Shown: positions 1-12,214, numbered from the stretch's first letter. The stretch is DNA of 64,000 bases from Schistosoma haematobium (GCF_000699445.3 NC_067198.1:40089523-40153522), one strand, 5' to 3'. Program-made: numbers and translations. Notes: generated by a model not told the origin, from the sequence alone.

Positions 1-960
1 ATGTATTTCGATTACACATTTTATATGATCAAAGATAAATATTACTGATTTTTTTGTTGTAAATTTCCACTCAAAAACTCGAAAGTATTCCTTTCAATGT
101 TGACTAGGTTATCTCTATGCCATACATTAACCGAACAGTTTATTTGTGTTATGAAGCAAAAAAAAATTGGATATCTTTTATTTCATTTATGAACATAAAT
201 ACAAAGGTCATTTGAAAGGATCTTTTGTTGAAATTTTTTTAAAAAAAGACAATCTTATTCTCATTTTCTAACCCGACTTTCATTAAGTTACATCCTATTC
301 AGTTTAGTGATTTAATGCATGTAAGAGTGTAAATGTTTGCTAGTTAAAAACTATGAATTCTCATTTGCTTCCAAAGTTAAATGATGTTTAATTGAATAAA
401 AATCTGATAAGAAAATGTCATATGTTTTCTGCATTCACTGAAGTATTTCGATATATCAGAAGGGGTTTTGTGGTGGATATGATAGTAATTTCAATGGTTA
501 AGATTATGAGTCAGTTGAAACTAGACCACCATGGAAAACCTGAAAGGGAAAAGTGACAGTTAATTTCAAATTATCTCTTATAATTAAGAGCATAAGATCA
601 TTCTAAGTTCTCGACTTACATTGCCAATAATTTCCTTTATAAGTCATTATTATTTATGTTCTCCGTTCATAATTCTAATGATAACATAACAAGAAAACTT
701 AGTACAACTAATGGAATCTTATTAAAGTAGGACTGGATATTGTTTAAGACGATAATCAAAACTTTACAATTAAGCAATCTATATCATAAAACTAAACAAC
801 CACCAGAAGGATCCAATTAACCTATCAGATTCATTTCATCATTACAATTTTTTCTTTTTATACTGCCAAGTTAAGTTCTTTGTATCAAACAATTTCTGAC
901 TTATATTTAACTTATTTAATTACTCTAACAGATTTGTTTGATTTCTAAGCTAAAGTGAAT
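1..960. other. AT-rich non-coding stretch
   Basis: Apart from a SINE-like tail at 465-560 I see no gene, RNA or repeat that I can support. It may be intronic or upstream sequence of the unrecognised + strand gene. Confidence 0.5.
465..560 (-). repeat. SINE-like family 1, tail fragment
   Basis: The reverse complement contains GGTTTTCCATGGTGGTCTAG followed by the TTTCAACTGACTCAT tail seen in the family 1 copies at 6.8, 9.7 and 43.1 kb. Confidence 0.6.
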
Positions 961-964
961 TTAT

Positions 965-1060
965 TTCTATGTATTTGAACACATAAATATTGGTACAAAT
1001 GGTTACCGAATACATATGCGCTACACAAGTCACTTGATTTGTATGTGGGCAAGTTAGTAT
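965..1060 (+). repeat. Dispersed repeat A, partial copy
   Basis: TTGAACACATAAATATTGGT is followed by a degenerate ACATATGCGC...CAAGTCAC stretch, matching the start of the copies at 1,575, 10,428 and 13,890. Confidence 0.6.
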
Positions 1061-1407
1061 AAATTTATTGTGGAACGCGAGGTGGCTACTCTAATTTCTA
1101 CCCACTGACCAACTTCAGATATCCCAGTACGACCCCAATACTGTTCCGCAATCTCCAATATATCAGAACACGAACCGTAGATGAAATTATTCATGGGGTT
1201 AGGAGAAGAATAAGAATAGGAATAGGAATAATACATTACAGACAAAGGCATATTTATAGTTAGGACTACCGTGAATATTGAGCAACAGGAAAATGACACG
1301 TGAAATAAATATTGACCAGTAGGAAAATAACACAATTTCACGTTCAAGGACAGCATTAGACTTAATAGGATAATTTTTGGGATATTTTTCTGAATTTCCC
1401 AACAAAA

Positions 1408-1573
1408 TCCCAACCATCTAAGGTTCAGTATATTTCAAACTCAGAATAAAATACTCAAGGCATTTGTATAAGCCACTAAATTCGAATCGTGGAGTAAACT
1501 CGGAAACGATAACTGGTTATCGTCATCTATACGTAATGAGATTACATAGACACTAATACAGTTATGTGCACGT
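1408..1573 (+). repeat. Dispersed repeat B, copy 1
   Basis: It is nearly identical to 16,367-16,523. Both share AAACTCAGAATAAAATACTC, TCGAATCGTGGAGTAAACTC and ATCTATACGTAATGAGATTA, in the same orientation. Confidence 0.85.
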
Positions 1574-1574
1574 T

Positions 1575-2115
1575 TTATTTATTTGAACACATGAATATTG
1601 GTACAAAGGAGCACCGAATCCATATGCGCCACATAAATCATTCGATTTGTGTGAGGGGTGGGATACTACCCGGATGTCCAAGCCGAAGCAGGTGGTTTTC
1701 TTAAGGGGCTACATCCGGACCCTTCGACCTAAAGATTTGGACCATAAGGCAGTAGAGCAACGTAAAGCGATGCAGTCCCATAGTACACGGTGACCAACAA
1801 TAGGTTCGTACGCCATTTATTCCTCCAGGGTACTGGAGCCTATATGCACAATTGGTTTAAAATTAGGATTTTCCAACTACCCTAGGTGAACTCTCTGTGT
1901 CCACCAACCCGGTCAAAGCATCAGACATTCGCTTTTCATTCTCTTAATTTCGCAAACAACACCGCCGTCACGAGAAAGCACTGAGTAGGACTTCCTTGAC
2001 AGTGGCTATATACGCGTGGCCATGTGAGAACACTTCGAGAAGGAGTGTTAACTCTCCCCACCCTCGACCATACCAAGGCACTTGGAGGCAAAACCTCTGA
2101 GCTCGATATGAATAA
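1575..2115 (+). repeat. Dispersed repeat A, long copy
   Basis: It begins ATTTATTTGAACACATGAAT and shares with 10,428-10,950 the blocks GGTGACCAACAA, GTGAACTCTCTGTGTCCACC and GAGTAGGA. No reading frame is preserved. The family is unidentified. Confidence 0.8.
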
Positions 2116-2393
2116 TTCTTACCTGTTTATTTATTTATTTTCCTTGTTTTAGTAAATTTGAGACATGTAAGCTGATCTTCTAATTTTAAATTAAAGCAAA
2201 TTTACAAACAGTATAACACTAATTATTTTTCTTTATCAAGTGGCTAAATATCCTACTTTATTGAATTGAAAACTGTTTGTGACAATGATTGATTATACAA
2301 TGGAATATTCAATCAAACTTATCATACTAATGAAATTTCCTTTGCACTAATGTATATATATATTCATTTGTTAATCTACTTCTTTCATATCAG

Positions 2394-3872
2394 CTGATAT
2401 GATTTATATTTATTCAAATAGTTTCTATTCATTCGGAATGGGTAACAATATTCAAATGACACATTTTGTGTTCATGAAATATCATATGGTTCAATTGGTT
2501 TTAGAATTTCAATAATTTATAATTCTTAAACATTGAAATCTTTTTTTTCGAAAAAATTCTTTATCTTCTTAAAATAGTACTTGTTAGTAAGCAAAGATGG
2601 ATAATGGCTATCAGTGGAATCCAGGCAATACGCACAGGATGCATGTAAACCAATAAGAGATTGATCAATTGCAGTCCTAGATAACAATGGGAAGATACAA
2701 GTTAAACAACATCAAGTGAAAGAAAAATAAAGTACACAAAAAAACAATGTGATAATCACTCTGGATAATAAATCAGTATTACCAGGGTAAGTTAAGTGTA
2801 AGCACAAATTGTTTTTGAACGCATGAAGGGGGTTTCAGTTTCGATATAGCCAGGGCTTGCATAAACCTTAGTATACGTCCTTAAAGGCTTTTGTACAAAA
2901 CTACAAAGGCTGACTTGATATCAACTTTATGACCAGTCTCAATCAAATGTTTCACAATGGAGGATGATGTCTGTCCATCCTGTGATCTTATTTGATCATC
3001 GGAAGTCATTTGTTTCTGCAGCCATTTTGGTACGTGTTCCGCCACCTTTAATTGCAGATCACGATTGCTCCTCCCCCTATGTACGTGTTACCACACATAC
3101 ATGTAAACTGATCGGCATAATGGGATGTGGTTCAATCGCTTACGTGCTGTTTGGGTTTTTGGTGAAACATATACCTTGTCTTTTCGATAATGACAAGTTG
3201 GGCAGCATAAAATGTGCGGTTGATGACTAATTTAGGTCTCCGTCTCAAAATGAGACTATTTGAGTTGCTTCGAAATGGTAGCATAATGCAAACTCGTTTT
3301 ATGGGTTTTAGAAGTATCATAGGTCTAATCGTATTGCAACTCTTCCAGCGGTTTATGAACTTCAATGAATATCCATTATTCATTAACGCATCTGTCAAGA
3401 ATTTCGTCTCTACTTCAATAGTATCGCTAGTAAAAATATGATTGATCCTATTGAATAAGCCCTTTACTAATCCACGTTTGTAATATATAGTATATAAATA
3501 AATATCAGTTTCGATTATATCAAGAAAATGATGGCTGGAATATTGATCATGATACAATATATTCAGGTCTAGTGGTTGTATCACGTAACCGAACACCAGC
3601 AATACAAATTTATACATTCATTGCTATTTATTTAGGAGAATTTCAGATAGATTTAATGTCACCGAAATGTGTAACAACTGATTTTCATGAGCGAATAATA
3701 ACTGTTGAGAGTCATGTAAGTGTTACTGGTGTTTTTCTCATAATTTTAAATTTATAATGCTGTTACTAATCAGGAAGTGGATTTGATGATATATGGATCA
3801 TTGTGTCTCAGTATCTTAGCAAATAACAAGTTGAAGATTGGTGCAATAAGTCATAATATTGTTGTAAACATG
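2394..3872 (+). CDS. Unrecognised gene: three consecutive coding exons
   Basis: Three + strand segments with GT/AG borders join in frame: 2,394-2,441, 3,567-3,715 and 3,774-3,872 (introns 1,125 and 58 nt). The product reads DMIYIYSNSFYSFGMG, then GLVVVSRNRTPAIQIYTFIA, GEFQIDLMSPKCVTTDFHER, then EVDLMIYGSLCLSILANNKL and KIGAISHNIVVNM. I do not recognise the family. The alternating hydrophobic character suggests beta-sheet or membrane-associated structure. The first intron carries a Penelope-like remnant. The last exon ends just before an RTE-like element. Upstream exons were not identified. Confidence 0.55.
2595..2720 (+). repeat. SINE-like family 3 fragment
   Basis: GCAAAGATGGATAATGGCTA, CAGTGGAATCCAGG and ACCAATAAGAGATTGATCAA recur at 43.6-43.8 and 48.7-49.1 kb. 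Confidence 0.6.
2775..3500 (-). mobile_element. Penelope-like retroelement remnant (RT C-terminus and GIY-YIG endonuclease)
   Basis: On the - strand the region reads KFLTDALMNNGYSLKFINRW, MLLKPIKRVCIMLPF-type sequence and RRRPKLVINRTFYAAQLV, HQKPKQHVSD. After frame breaks it continues FTCMCGNTYIGG (a Y-I-G endonuclease core), then SSIVKHLIETGHKVDIKSAF and LAISKLKPP. This order is the C-terminal half of Penelope-like elements. Stops and frame changes make it a dead, 5'-truncated copy, inserted in an intron of the unrecognised gene. Confidence 0.75.
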
Positions 3873-3884
3873 GTAACACATAAA

Positions 3885-5470
3885 TGCAGTCGATCAGTCC
3901 CGAATAGGACAAACTCCGTTCCCTAGATTTCTTCTTTTTACTTACGTCTGTTACCCCTAGATGTAGGAGCATAGGCCTCCCACCAGAACTCGCCATCCAA
4001 CCCTACCCTGGGCGATACTTTACAGTTCATTCCGGTTACTATTCATCTTTTTCATGTCTTCTTTCAATTCCGACACAGTGTGTTCTTCGGCCTTCCTCTT
4101 TTCCGCTTCCTTTCAGCATCCAAAGTTAGGGCTTGCCTCGTGATGCAGTTTGATGATTTGAGTAAGGTATGTCCTATCGACTTCTAACGTCTTTTCCTAA
4201 TTTCCTCCTCAGTTGGAAACTGGTTTATTCTCTCTCACAGAAGGCTGTTGCTGAGGGTATCCGACCAATCGATGTTGAGTATCTTGCGTATAAGACTGCA
4301 TATAATTACTTGTATCCTCTTGATGATGGTTGTAGTAGTTCTCCATGTTTCAGCTCCGTACAGTCGAACTGTCTTGACGTTCGCATTGAAGACCTTGAAT
4401 TTGATGTTGACTGAGAGTTGTTTCGAGTTCTATATATCCTTCAATTGCAGTAATGCGGCCCTTGCTTTGCCAATCCTCGCCTTTACGTCTGCATCAGATC
4501 CCCCGCGTTCATCGACGATGCTGTCCAAGTACGTGAAAGATTCCATATCTCACAGAGTTTCTCCATGTGGTATTTGAGGATCTTGCTTTATCGCCTGTGT
4601 ACGTCGAAGTCTACTGACGCAGAGGCTGATGCTACACCATTTGTCTTCATCTGCATTTGTTCGTGTGTATGGAAAAGAAGAGCTAGGTCATCTGAAAAGT
4701 TCAAATCTTCTAACTTATTCCGAGCCGTCCATTCCGATATCGAGGTCTTCATAATCCAGCCCACTATCAGAAGAAGGAGGAAGGGAGAGAGTAGACAGCC
4801 TTGCCTGTCTCCGGTCCTCACTTGGAATGTGTCCATCGGATGTCCTCCATGCACGACTTTGCACAGTAGTCCGTCGTATGAATTCCGGATGATATTGACG
4901 ATCTTCTTGGATACTCGCTTCATATTGTCAAAGACGATTCCATAATGTTCTCATATCCACACTGTCAAACACCTTCTCATAGTCAATGAAGTTGATGTAT
5001 AGTGACGAGTTCCACTCAACTGATTGTTCAACAATGATCCATAGTGTCGCCATTTGGTCTATACACGACCGATTCTTACGGAATTCGGTCTGTTGATCTC
5101 GAAGTTGGGCGTCCACTGAATCTTTCATCCGGTTCAACAACACTCTTGGAACTTTTTCCTGGTACTGAAAGTATTGTGATGCCTGTGCAGTTTCCACATT
5201 TGTTCAGATCTCCTTCCTTTGGTATTTTGATGAGGTGTCCTTGTTCTTCCAGTCCGTTGTCACTTTTCTTCCAAATCTTTCTGAACGGAACATGAGACAT
5301 ACCTGCAGTTACTTATGTGTTTGACTTCAGAGCTTCATCTGATATATTGTCAGGTGCTGCTGCTTTCCCTTTCTTGATTTTTCTGACGACTATCCTGATT
5401 TCTTCCGGTGTTGGTGGAGCGACGTCTATAGGAAAGTTTGAGTGTGTTGCTTCTGAGTTTCACTACTAGC
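3885..5470 (-). mobile_element. RTE-like non-LTR retrotransposon, 5'-truncated and decayed
   Basis: Reverse-strand fragments in order from the right: GHLIKIPKEGDLNKCGNCTG, VLLNRMKDSVDAQL, FIDYEKVFDSVD (RT motif A), QVRTGDRQGCLLSPF (motif B), LNFSDDLALLFHTHEQMQMK (motif C region), then near the 3' end EIRKRRWK and [10 protein letters not shown]. Several frameshifts separate them. The 3' end abuts the exon at 3,774-3,872. Fragments of the same family occur at 44.8-45.2 and 57.8-58.0 kb. Confidence 0.85.
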
Positions 5471-6273
5471 TGTTATGTAAAAAAAATGCATGAAAAGTTT
5501 TATTTTAATTGAGAAACAAGTACAACTATATGAATAATATGTGCTCATTTTAACATAAACTACTAAGAAGACAATCGACGAGATTAGCTTAACAAGTTCT
5601 ACATTATACTGAATAACAAAATAATAAACGAAAATGAATAAACTTAGCTTCAAGAAAAATATTACTTGAATGATTCCAAGGTTTTAATCAATACAAATCT
5701 TATCTTGTTTGTTTTGTTCTTTTGTAAATGCTTGAAATCAGACAATTAAAGCCAAATGTGTATGCGTTTAAAAGGAATCTATTTACTTTTAATTAATATG
5801 AAGCTAAATTTCTGTATATTTTTATTATTAAATCACCTGATTACTTCACAACACATTCAGTCGGATACATCTACTCACGTCATTCAATCAATTTTGTTAA
5901 TCTTTACACTTTAATGATATTTAACTCATACATTTTTAGTAAAATCAGATAACAGCCAGAAGTGGAATCCATGATCAGCACTTTGTCCAATGCAGCATCT
6001 ATGAAAAGTGTATGCTTAGTGTTAATGTTCATAGTGAGACTTAAACGTCGTACCTTTCGACTTAAATATCAACACGTTATCCGCTGGGGTACTAAGTCCA
6101 GATAGCTACTTAGTTATATAACGGGTGACGTTTATCGATAATCATAATATCTGCATTCATAATAGCTTGTGATTAAATACCAGGGCAATTCTTACTGATT
6201 GTCTTCTCTGTATAATGAGCTATATCAACAGTGTCTTATGAACATTTAAATTATATATTACACTATATATTCA

Positions 6274-6354
6274 GGTGTTTTTTCAATGTAATTTTGTGAA
6301 GAGTAACATTCAAGTTAAATGGAGTATCTATTCAAAGATAAGTCTACCAAAATG
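6274..6354 (+). CDS. Candidate further exon of the unrecognised gene
   Basis: After the acceptor ATATTCAG the phase-0 frame VFFQCNFVKSNIQVKWSIYS... stays open for 26 codons to TGA at 6,352-6,354. Its phase fits the 3,872 donor, so it could be the terminal exon. It is supported only by phase and openness. Confidence 0.25.
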
Positions 6355-6819
6355 AAAATAATAGTTATGACATACTGAAATGTGAAAATCGTAAATGCAC
6401 TTCATGTGAATGGTATTCCAAAGTGAATCCGATGGATCTTACTGAACGTGGTCTAAATATGATTTACATCAGTTTCAATTAATCTGGTGTTTTTTTCACT
6501 ATGATGAGTATTCTGTTCTATTGTAGTATAGGTTACTTATATTGACAGATATAAGTAGTATGTAGTACCAAATGGAAGTGGAGTGCCTGTCAGCAGAAGA
6601 TTGAGAATATCGAACTGGAATAATAACCGAATTCGAAGACGTATGTGCAGGATAACTGAAGGAAGATGTGCAAATAGTGTATTTATTGTATGATTTTCAT
6701 ATTTGACTAAAGTACAGTGTAATTGTGAAATTAATAATTAATTGGTCTTTCCCATCTGAATTACTCACTGAAGATAACGGGGGAGGGCATTCGTGCAATA
6801 TCGTGGAGGGTTGAAGTTA

Positions 6820-7065
6820 GACATTGTTGGATTCCTTCTCAGTGATCTAGCGGTTAAGCGTCCGCGTGCGAGATCAAAGGTTCTGGATTTGAGTCCCCTA
6901 TGTGGGATCATGGATGCGCACTAGTGAGCAGTCCCATACTAAGACAAAACGGCCGTCCAATAATTCTAGGTTTTCCATGGCGATCTGGCTTAAATTGACT
7001 CATCAACTCAACTATTAACTTACTACAATCTCCACAAACCCCTATTCTGATAATAAAATATCTTT
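6820..7065 (+). repeat. tRNA-headed SINE-like family 1, long copy
   Basis: It has an A-box-like CTAGCGGTTAAGCG and a B-box-like GGTTCTGGATTTGAGTCCC, then an ACTAAGACAAAACGGCCGTC body and a TTTTCCATGGCGATCTGGCT tail. It is a dispersed element, not a functional tRNA gene. Confidence 0.8.
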
Positions 7066-7430
7066 CTCATGCTATTTGAATTTTTAATATTCCTCAATGT
7101 AAATCTATTTAATATTCATTTCAAAAAAGAAATTCATGAATAGATAAATAGGTTAGTTAATTCTAGAATTATTCCATTAAATTTAAATTGAATACACAGA
7201 CAACAACTAGATCAATATTGATAATAACCCTGAAGCATTGTTTGGACGATATGAACTCTTAACAATAGCATCTTGTATTCAAACCAAATAAAGAACAAAT
7301 ACTTCGTGAAGTTGGCATTTTTTAATTATGGCAACTGAATTCTCCTTTCTCGTGGTTATACTTGTTAATTGTAATACTGTCTTATATTTGTCGAAAGTAA
7401 TTACATAAATATGATAGTTTTTCTTTTCAG

Positions 7431-7565
7431 ACAGATCACCATTTTGAATGATATTAGAAATAGTATTAATGTGATGAATATTACGGTAGTGAACGAGAGC
7501 TTAGGTGAGGATGACCAATTTATTGTTTATTCTTACAAAACTATAGAATATCTTAGTAAAATATG
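7431..7565 (+). CDS. Candidate terminal exon, unrecognised
   Basis: A strong acceptor (TTTTTCTTTTCAG) precedes a frame reading QITILNDIRNSINVMNIT and VVNESLGEDDQFIVYSYKTI, ending at TGA. It needs a phase-2 exon before it, so it is incompatible with direct joining to 3,872. It may belong to the same gene through an unseen exon. Confidence 0.35.
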
Positions 7566-7884
7566 AGGACCATACTTTAAATACTTCATTGGCAAATATT
7601 TCATCAATTGTTCTTTATATTCCGTATGATTCTTTCACTTCACAATTCCTTTCTATTTACCTCAATTCGATCTTCTTAACCTCCTGCTGCCAGCCATTCA
7701 ACTTTGGTTGGTATTGCATACTAATTATGTCAACAGACATAAGTAGTATACACCACACTACTTTTATTCATTTTATATCTAATAGTAAAAGGGTTTTGTA
7801 GATATTGTTAAGTTTTCATAACTTGCATCATGGATTAATCTTAGTCAGACTACTATGTAAAATCGTGAATCTATAGAAATCTGT

Positions 7885-7960
7885 TTCGTCCCAGTATGTG
7901 ACTCCTCATCAATGCGCATCCACGACATTACCACGGGGAGTCGAACCTATAATTTCTAGT
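7885..7960 (-). repeat. SINE-like family 1 fragment
   Basis: TTTCGTCCCAGTATGTGACT...ATGCGCATCCACGAC...GAGTCGAACC is the reverse of the family 1 B-box/body junction. Confidence 0.6.
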
Positions 7961-7987
7961 GTTAATCTACTCATTTATTATTATTGT

Positions 7988-8115
<128 letters not shown>

Positions 8116-8682
8116 AGAAGTTAAAACTAATGTATTTATTCTAATTTCTGTGTCTTTCCCCTTTATTGCCTTTGAACTTACATTCATTAACACTGCTTAA
8201 TTGCTGAACAGTTACGCACTGTTATATTGTGTAATTCTCAGTACTAATTGAATTCCACAAAACAACTTAATCGTGTAGTTTTTGAGCAAGATGATTATAC
8301 TTTATAGTTAAGAAGAACAGGGAAGAAATCAACTATTTAACATCAAAGAATACAGTCGTACATATACATAGTCAGTTTTTCCCTATACTGTCTATATTGT
8401 CAAACTGTTCAGATAGAGTTATCAATTAAACTGAAGATAAAGTGTGACTGAAACAACTTTTCAAAGAACAGATTTGATGATATATACGATTAAAGAAAAT
8501 AAATACTTCAAAAAGTAATAATATGAGGATGAACAGCTGACTTGTTTAGTCCACCTTATATATAAATAAATCCTATCAGATAAATCAAGAAACACGACTT
8601 ATTAACATGAATTCAACTAGACAAAATGATTTTCTAATTATGATATCTCCTTAATCTGATCAACGATTATTACTGACTGTAG

Positions 8683-9009
8683 TTAATTTTTTCTTAAATC
8701 TATTTTTTCTTGCATTCTTTTTTGGTAGATATTTTGTGTTAATTTCAATGTTCTGCTTATTCCTAAAAATTTAAGTGTAAAATCTAATTTGGCATAGTGC
8801 CAACCAACAATGTACATAGAATAGTTATCCACAATTGACTGATCACTTGGTGGGCCCAACAATGTTTCCTGTTGATTACCTTCAACTACCATCTTACAGA
8901 ATAGTGGAAGTATGTATTCAGAAGTTGAAAGAAAAAAACTACCCATAGTGAAATGATTAAAAATTGTGTTCTTTAAATAAATGAAATCGTTATCTATAAT
9001 TGATGTCAT
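8683..9009 (-). CDS. Hypothetical 108-codon open frame
   Basis: It opens with ATG and runs 108 codons (NDFIYLKNTIFNHF..., MYIVGWHYAKLDFTLKF...) in very AT-rich DNA. I do not recognise it. It overlaps no repeat I identified. It could be a first exon, a small gene or chance; no splice or expression evidence is visible. Confidence 0.25.
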   Translation of the reverse strand: MTSIIDNDFIYLKNTIFNHFTMGSFFLSTSEYILPLFCKMVVEGNQQETLLGPPSDQSIVDNYSMYIVGWHYAKLDFTLKFLGISRTLKLTQNIYQKRMQEKIDLRKN

Positions 9010-9185
9010 GTTAATTTATTGAGTATAATCACTGAATTGTAAATAAACAATCATAAATAATAAATATCTTCGTACTATTTCACTAATCCATGACAAAAGG
9101 AACAACAAAACAAAAAAACAATTGTTTGATCACCACCCAGTGATCAATCAATTGTGATTACATCACAGTCATACAGGAGGTAGGT

Positions 9186-9362
9186 CGTGGCCTGGATAGC
9201 TCAGTGGTAACGTCTCTGACTATGAAGCTGGGTGACACGGGATCGAATCTGTCAGGGAGCATCAGTTCCGTCAAGATTACAGGTACACCTTTCTGACGAG
9301 TGCCAAGTAACACAAAACCCGTGTCCAAGGTATCCTGTCGACTACTTCCAACCACCCTCTAA
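9186..9362 (+). repeat. tRNA-headed SINE-like family 2
   Basis: GGATAGCTCAGTGGTAACGT (A-box-like) and GGGATCGAATC (B-box-like) head a body with CAAGATTACAGGTACACC and a CTTCCAACCACC end. Other copies lie at 35.8, 39.3 (an inverted pair) and 44.1 kb. Confidence 0.8.
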
Positions 9363-9739
9363 AAAACAAACAAACAATTTATTTATGATTTCCAATAGTG
9401 TTTTAACATACATAGTTTTCACATGTTCTCTGCTGAATAAGATTAAATGACCATGGTTTATGGTAAAAATTAATTATGATCAATATAAAGCTAACTGACA
9501 ACAAAACTAATACATGTGATAAGATATGAATTTTATTAAATTATATAATTAATTGTATTGTATGAAATCTAGTTACTGTTTACTGATAATAATTAATGAA
9601 GATTAATTAATACCATGAACTGAATAATGTTGTTAGTAAATATGAAGCATAGAAAGTTGTTTTTTTTCTACCTATTGGGTCAATAGTAACATTGATGTTT
9701 GTAAAAATTAGGACTCATTTATAAATAAATCAATATAAA

Positions 9740-9850
9740 TATCTCAATGGTTAAGATCATTAGTCAGTTGAAGCTAGACCACCATGGAAAACCTGGAAGC
9801 ACTGGACGGCCGTTTCGTCCTATTGTAGGAGTCCCACAATATCCAAAAAA
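9740..9850 (-). repeat. SINE-like family 1 fragment
   Basis: CTAGACCACCATGGAAAACC and GGACGGCCGTTTCGTCC are the reversed tail and body of family 1. Confidence 0.7.
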
Positions 9851-9879
9851 CCCATCTGATATTAATAAATATAAGTGTA

Positions 9880-10035
9880 ATTAATCTTTCCGATTACTGC
9901 TTATACTTTTACTACCTCTACCATCATTGGATTTGAATCGACAATTATATCTCTGTGCTAATGGGGTATGGTAACTCGAACTGATGTACGTACGTACGAA
10001 GTTCTACATTAATGCTGACTGACTTGACTGACTGA
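9880..10035 (+). repeat. RTE-family 3' tail
   Basis: CCGATTACTGCTTATACTTT, TGGTAACTCGAACTGATGTA and a GACTGACTTGACTGACTG end match 50,820-50,990, the 3' end of an RTE-like element. Confidence 0.75.
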
Positions 10036-10427
10036 ATATATTTGTAATATTCCAATGAGTAGAAAAGTTAATTTTTTTTGACGGTTTGTGACTCATTGTA
10101 AGCAACTTCTTTAAAGAATAAATAACCAAATCTGATTGCAACAATTGCATTTACACTTGGATAATTTGATCTGATCTGAATGCTCAATTTATTTGAAATT
10201 ATCAAGTCAAACCTTGGTAATAATATCTATAAGATTTGTTTAGTTTTCATCATATCTTACATGCCAATTATATATAAATTTTAAATAAGACAACTGTACA
10301 TATCGATTACACGTGTTTACAGAGACTTCTCTGTTGACGTCATTTGATAATGAAATCTTTCGTTAAATTATTGAAGTACATCTTCTTAAAGAATTGATAG
10401 AAATATCTACTTTTTCAATTTTATTTA

Positions 10428-10950
10428 TTTATTCATTTGAACACATAAACATTGGTACAAGGAGGCACCATATAGATATGTGCCACATAAGTCACTCGAC
10501 TTGTTTGAGGGATGGGATACTGCTCAGGTGTCCAGAACGAAACAGGTGGTTATCTTAGGGGGTCACACTCCAAGCCTTTGAACTAGAGGTCTAATCCATA
10601 AGGCAGTGGAGCAACGTCAGGAGATGCAGTCCCATGGTACACGGTGACCAACGATTAGTTCATACGCCATTTGTTCCTTCAGGATACTGGAGCCCATATG
10701 CATCATTGGTTTGGAATCAAGGTTTTCCAATTTCCTCACGTGAACTCTCTGTGTCCACCAACTCCGTTAAAGCACCAGATATTTGCCTTTCGTTTTCTCG
10801 ATTTCGTAGACAACACCCCTGCAACGAGAACGCAGTGAGTAGGATTTCCCTGGCAGTGGTGGTATGCACGTGGTCATGTGAGAGCATTTCGAGAGCGAGT
10901 GCTAACTCTCCCCACTCTCGGCCGTGCCAGGGCATTTGGGGGCTACTATA
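10428..10950 (+). repeat. Dispersed repeat A, long copy
   Basis: Same orientation and block order as 1,575-2,115. The open frames read through it on both strands are accidental. Confidence 0.8.
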
Positions 10951-11980
10951 TATATCAAATTGTGTACTCTCATTTAACTTATTTTTATATATAAAGCTGA
11001 AGTTTATCAAGGGCTCTAAAACTAGAAGAATTAAACATTTCCTTTAGGTAAATACCAGAATTCAATGTATTTGATCTATCTAGTATCTCATTATCTATCT
11101 TTCAAATGTAAGATTTATTATTCAACTCAAAATAATGTTACACTCTAACAATGATTGGTGAACTTAAAATAAAAAGTCTAACGTGAAAGCCACAATACAC
11201 TGAGATAAACTGTCTCCTGGTGATTAGTGTAAGTTCGAAATAGAATACCACTTTCCGAGTGTTGGTTAAGTTATAATATTCAGTAAATACATTATTAGTG
11301 TAATTTCCTACCAATTGGAAATTTATGTATTTTACTTTAGGTCAAACATTTCTTATTAAGGCTATTAGACACTACTCGACTGTGAGAAAATCTAATAGAT
11401 TAGGCAATATTCCAATCTGCGACTCAACTAATAAACCACCTCTCCATCAGACAAGTTCTTGTTTTGTAACTCAGTTACAACATCGAAACTCAAATCTAGT
11501 GAAATAAAAAGGATGAAATGTGTTTACAACTCAGAATGAGGATTTTAGATCTCGAGCTCTCTGTATTGGTTAGTTTATTAGTGAACCTTTCAATGTTTTT
11601 CTAGAGAATATTATCAACCCATACTTAGGATTTCTCCATCATCAACTAACAAGTTCTGTTGACCTAGGATTTGATTGATTGTTGTTGTCAGAAAAACAAC
11701 CTGTTTACAAAATGTTGAGAAGTTCGAAGAGCTCACTTCTTTCTTAACTATGATGATGACAATATCAAAAAATACAGTGAAAGTTTCACAACTAAATCCA
11801 CCCAAAAGGCAAAACAACTTATCGTGTACAAAGCTAATGTACGGTAACCATAATCTCACACGTCGTAGTCCATTGCAAGCTACTATTTTTCAATATATTT
11901 TTCTTTATAAGAATGGTCTCAAGTCTTTGTTTGTTCAGTTTTAGTTGTCAATCATAACAATTTAAATATAACTATTCAAT

Positions 11981-12214
11981 ATGAATGGTCACTTAGTGTT
12001 TGCAATGCATAGTAATGTTAAACATGCAAAAGTCTATTCAATAACTATAGATAGTCAAACAATTCCAAGTTGTATCTCACCATCAAAAAGTTTAAGACAA
12101 CAATTACAATATTTATCAACAAATCCAATACACCCAAATCACTTAGATAAATTTGCCACCAACGATTACTTGGACAATGTAACAAACTCATTAACCAACT
12201 ATTATAGCCAGTAA
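11981..12214 (+). CDS. Hypothetical 77-codon open frame
   Basis: MNGHLVFAMHSNVKHAKVYS... with codon use similar to the WDR19 exons, ending TAA. Coding-like but shifting frames occur just upstream (about 11,600-11,940), so it could be the end of an unrecognised multi-exon gene or a decayed one. Confidence 0.25.
   Translation: MNGHLVFAMHSNVKHAKVYSITIDSQTIPSCISPSKSLRQQLQYLSTNPIHPNHLDKFATNDYLDNVTNSLTNYYSQ

Larger units (their letters stand above)
5471..7430. other. AT-rich stretch, intron or intergenic
   Basis: It holds the candidate exon at 6,274-6,354 and the SINE-like copy at 6,820-7,065; nothing else can be supported. Confidence 0.45.

Noticed and set aside
1054..1417. 119-codon and 72-codon - strand frames
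   Set aside because: They cross simple GAATAG-type repeats and repeat boundaries (the SYSYSYS stretch) and match nothing.
4169..4945. Several overlapping + strand open frames
   Set aside because: They are antisense shadows of the decayed RTE-like reverse transcriptase on the - strand.
6838..6900. Possible Leu/Ser-type tRNA gene
   Set aside because: Same reasoning: it is the head of SINE-like family 1, followed by the family body and tail.
9186..9250. Possible tRNA gene (TAGCTCAGTGGT and GATCGAATC)
   Set aside because: The motifs belong to a dispersed SINE-like element with conserved non-tRNA body; the cloverleaf arms do not pair convincingly and other copies are diverged.
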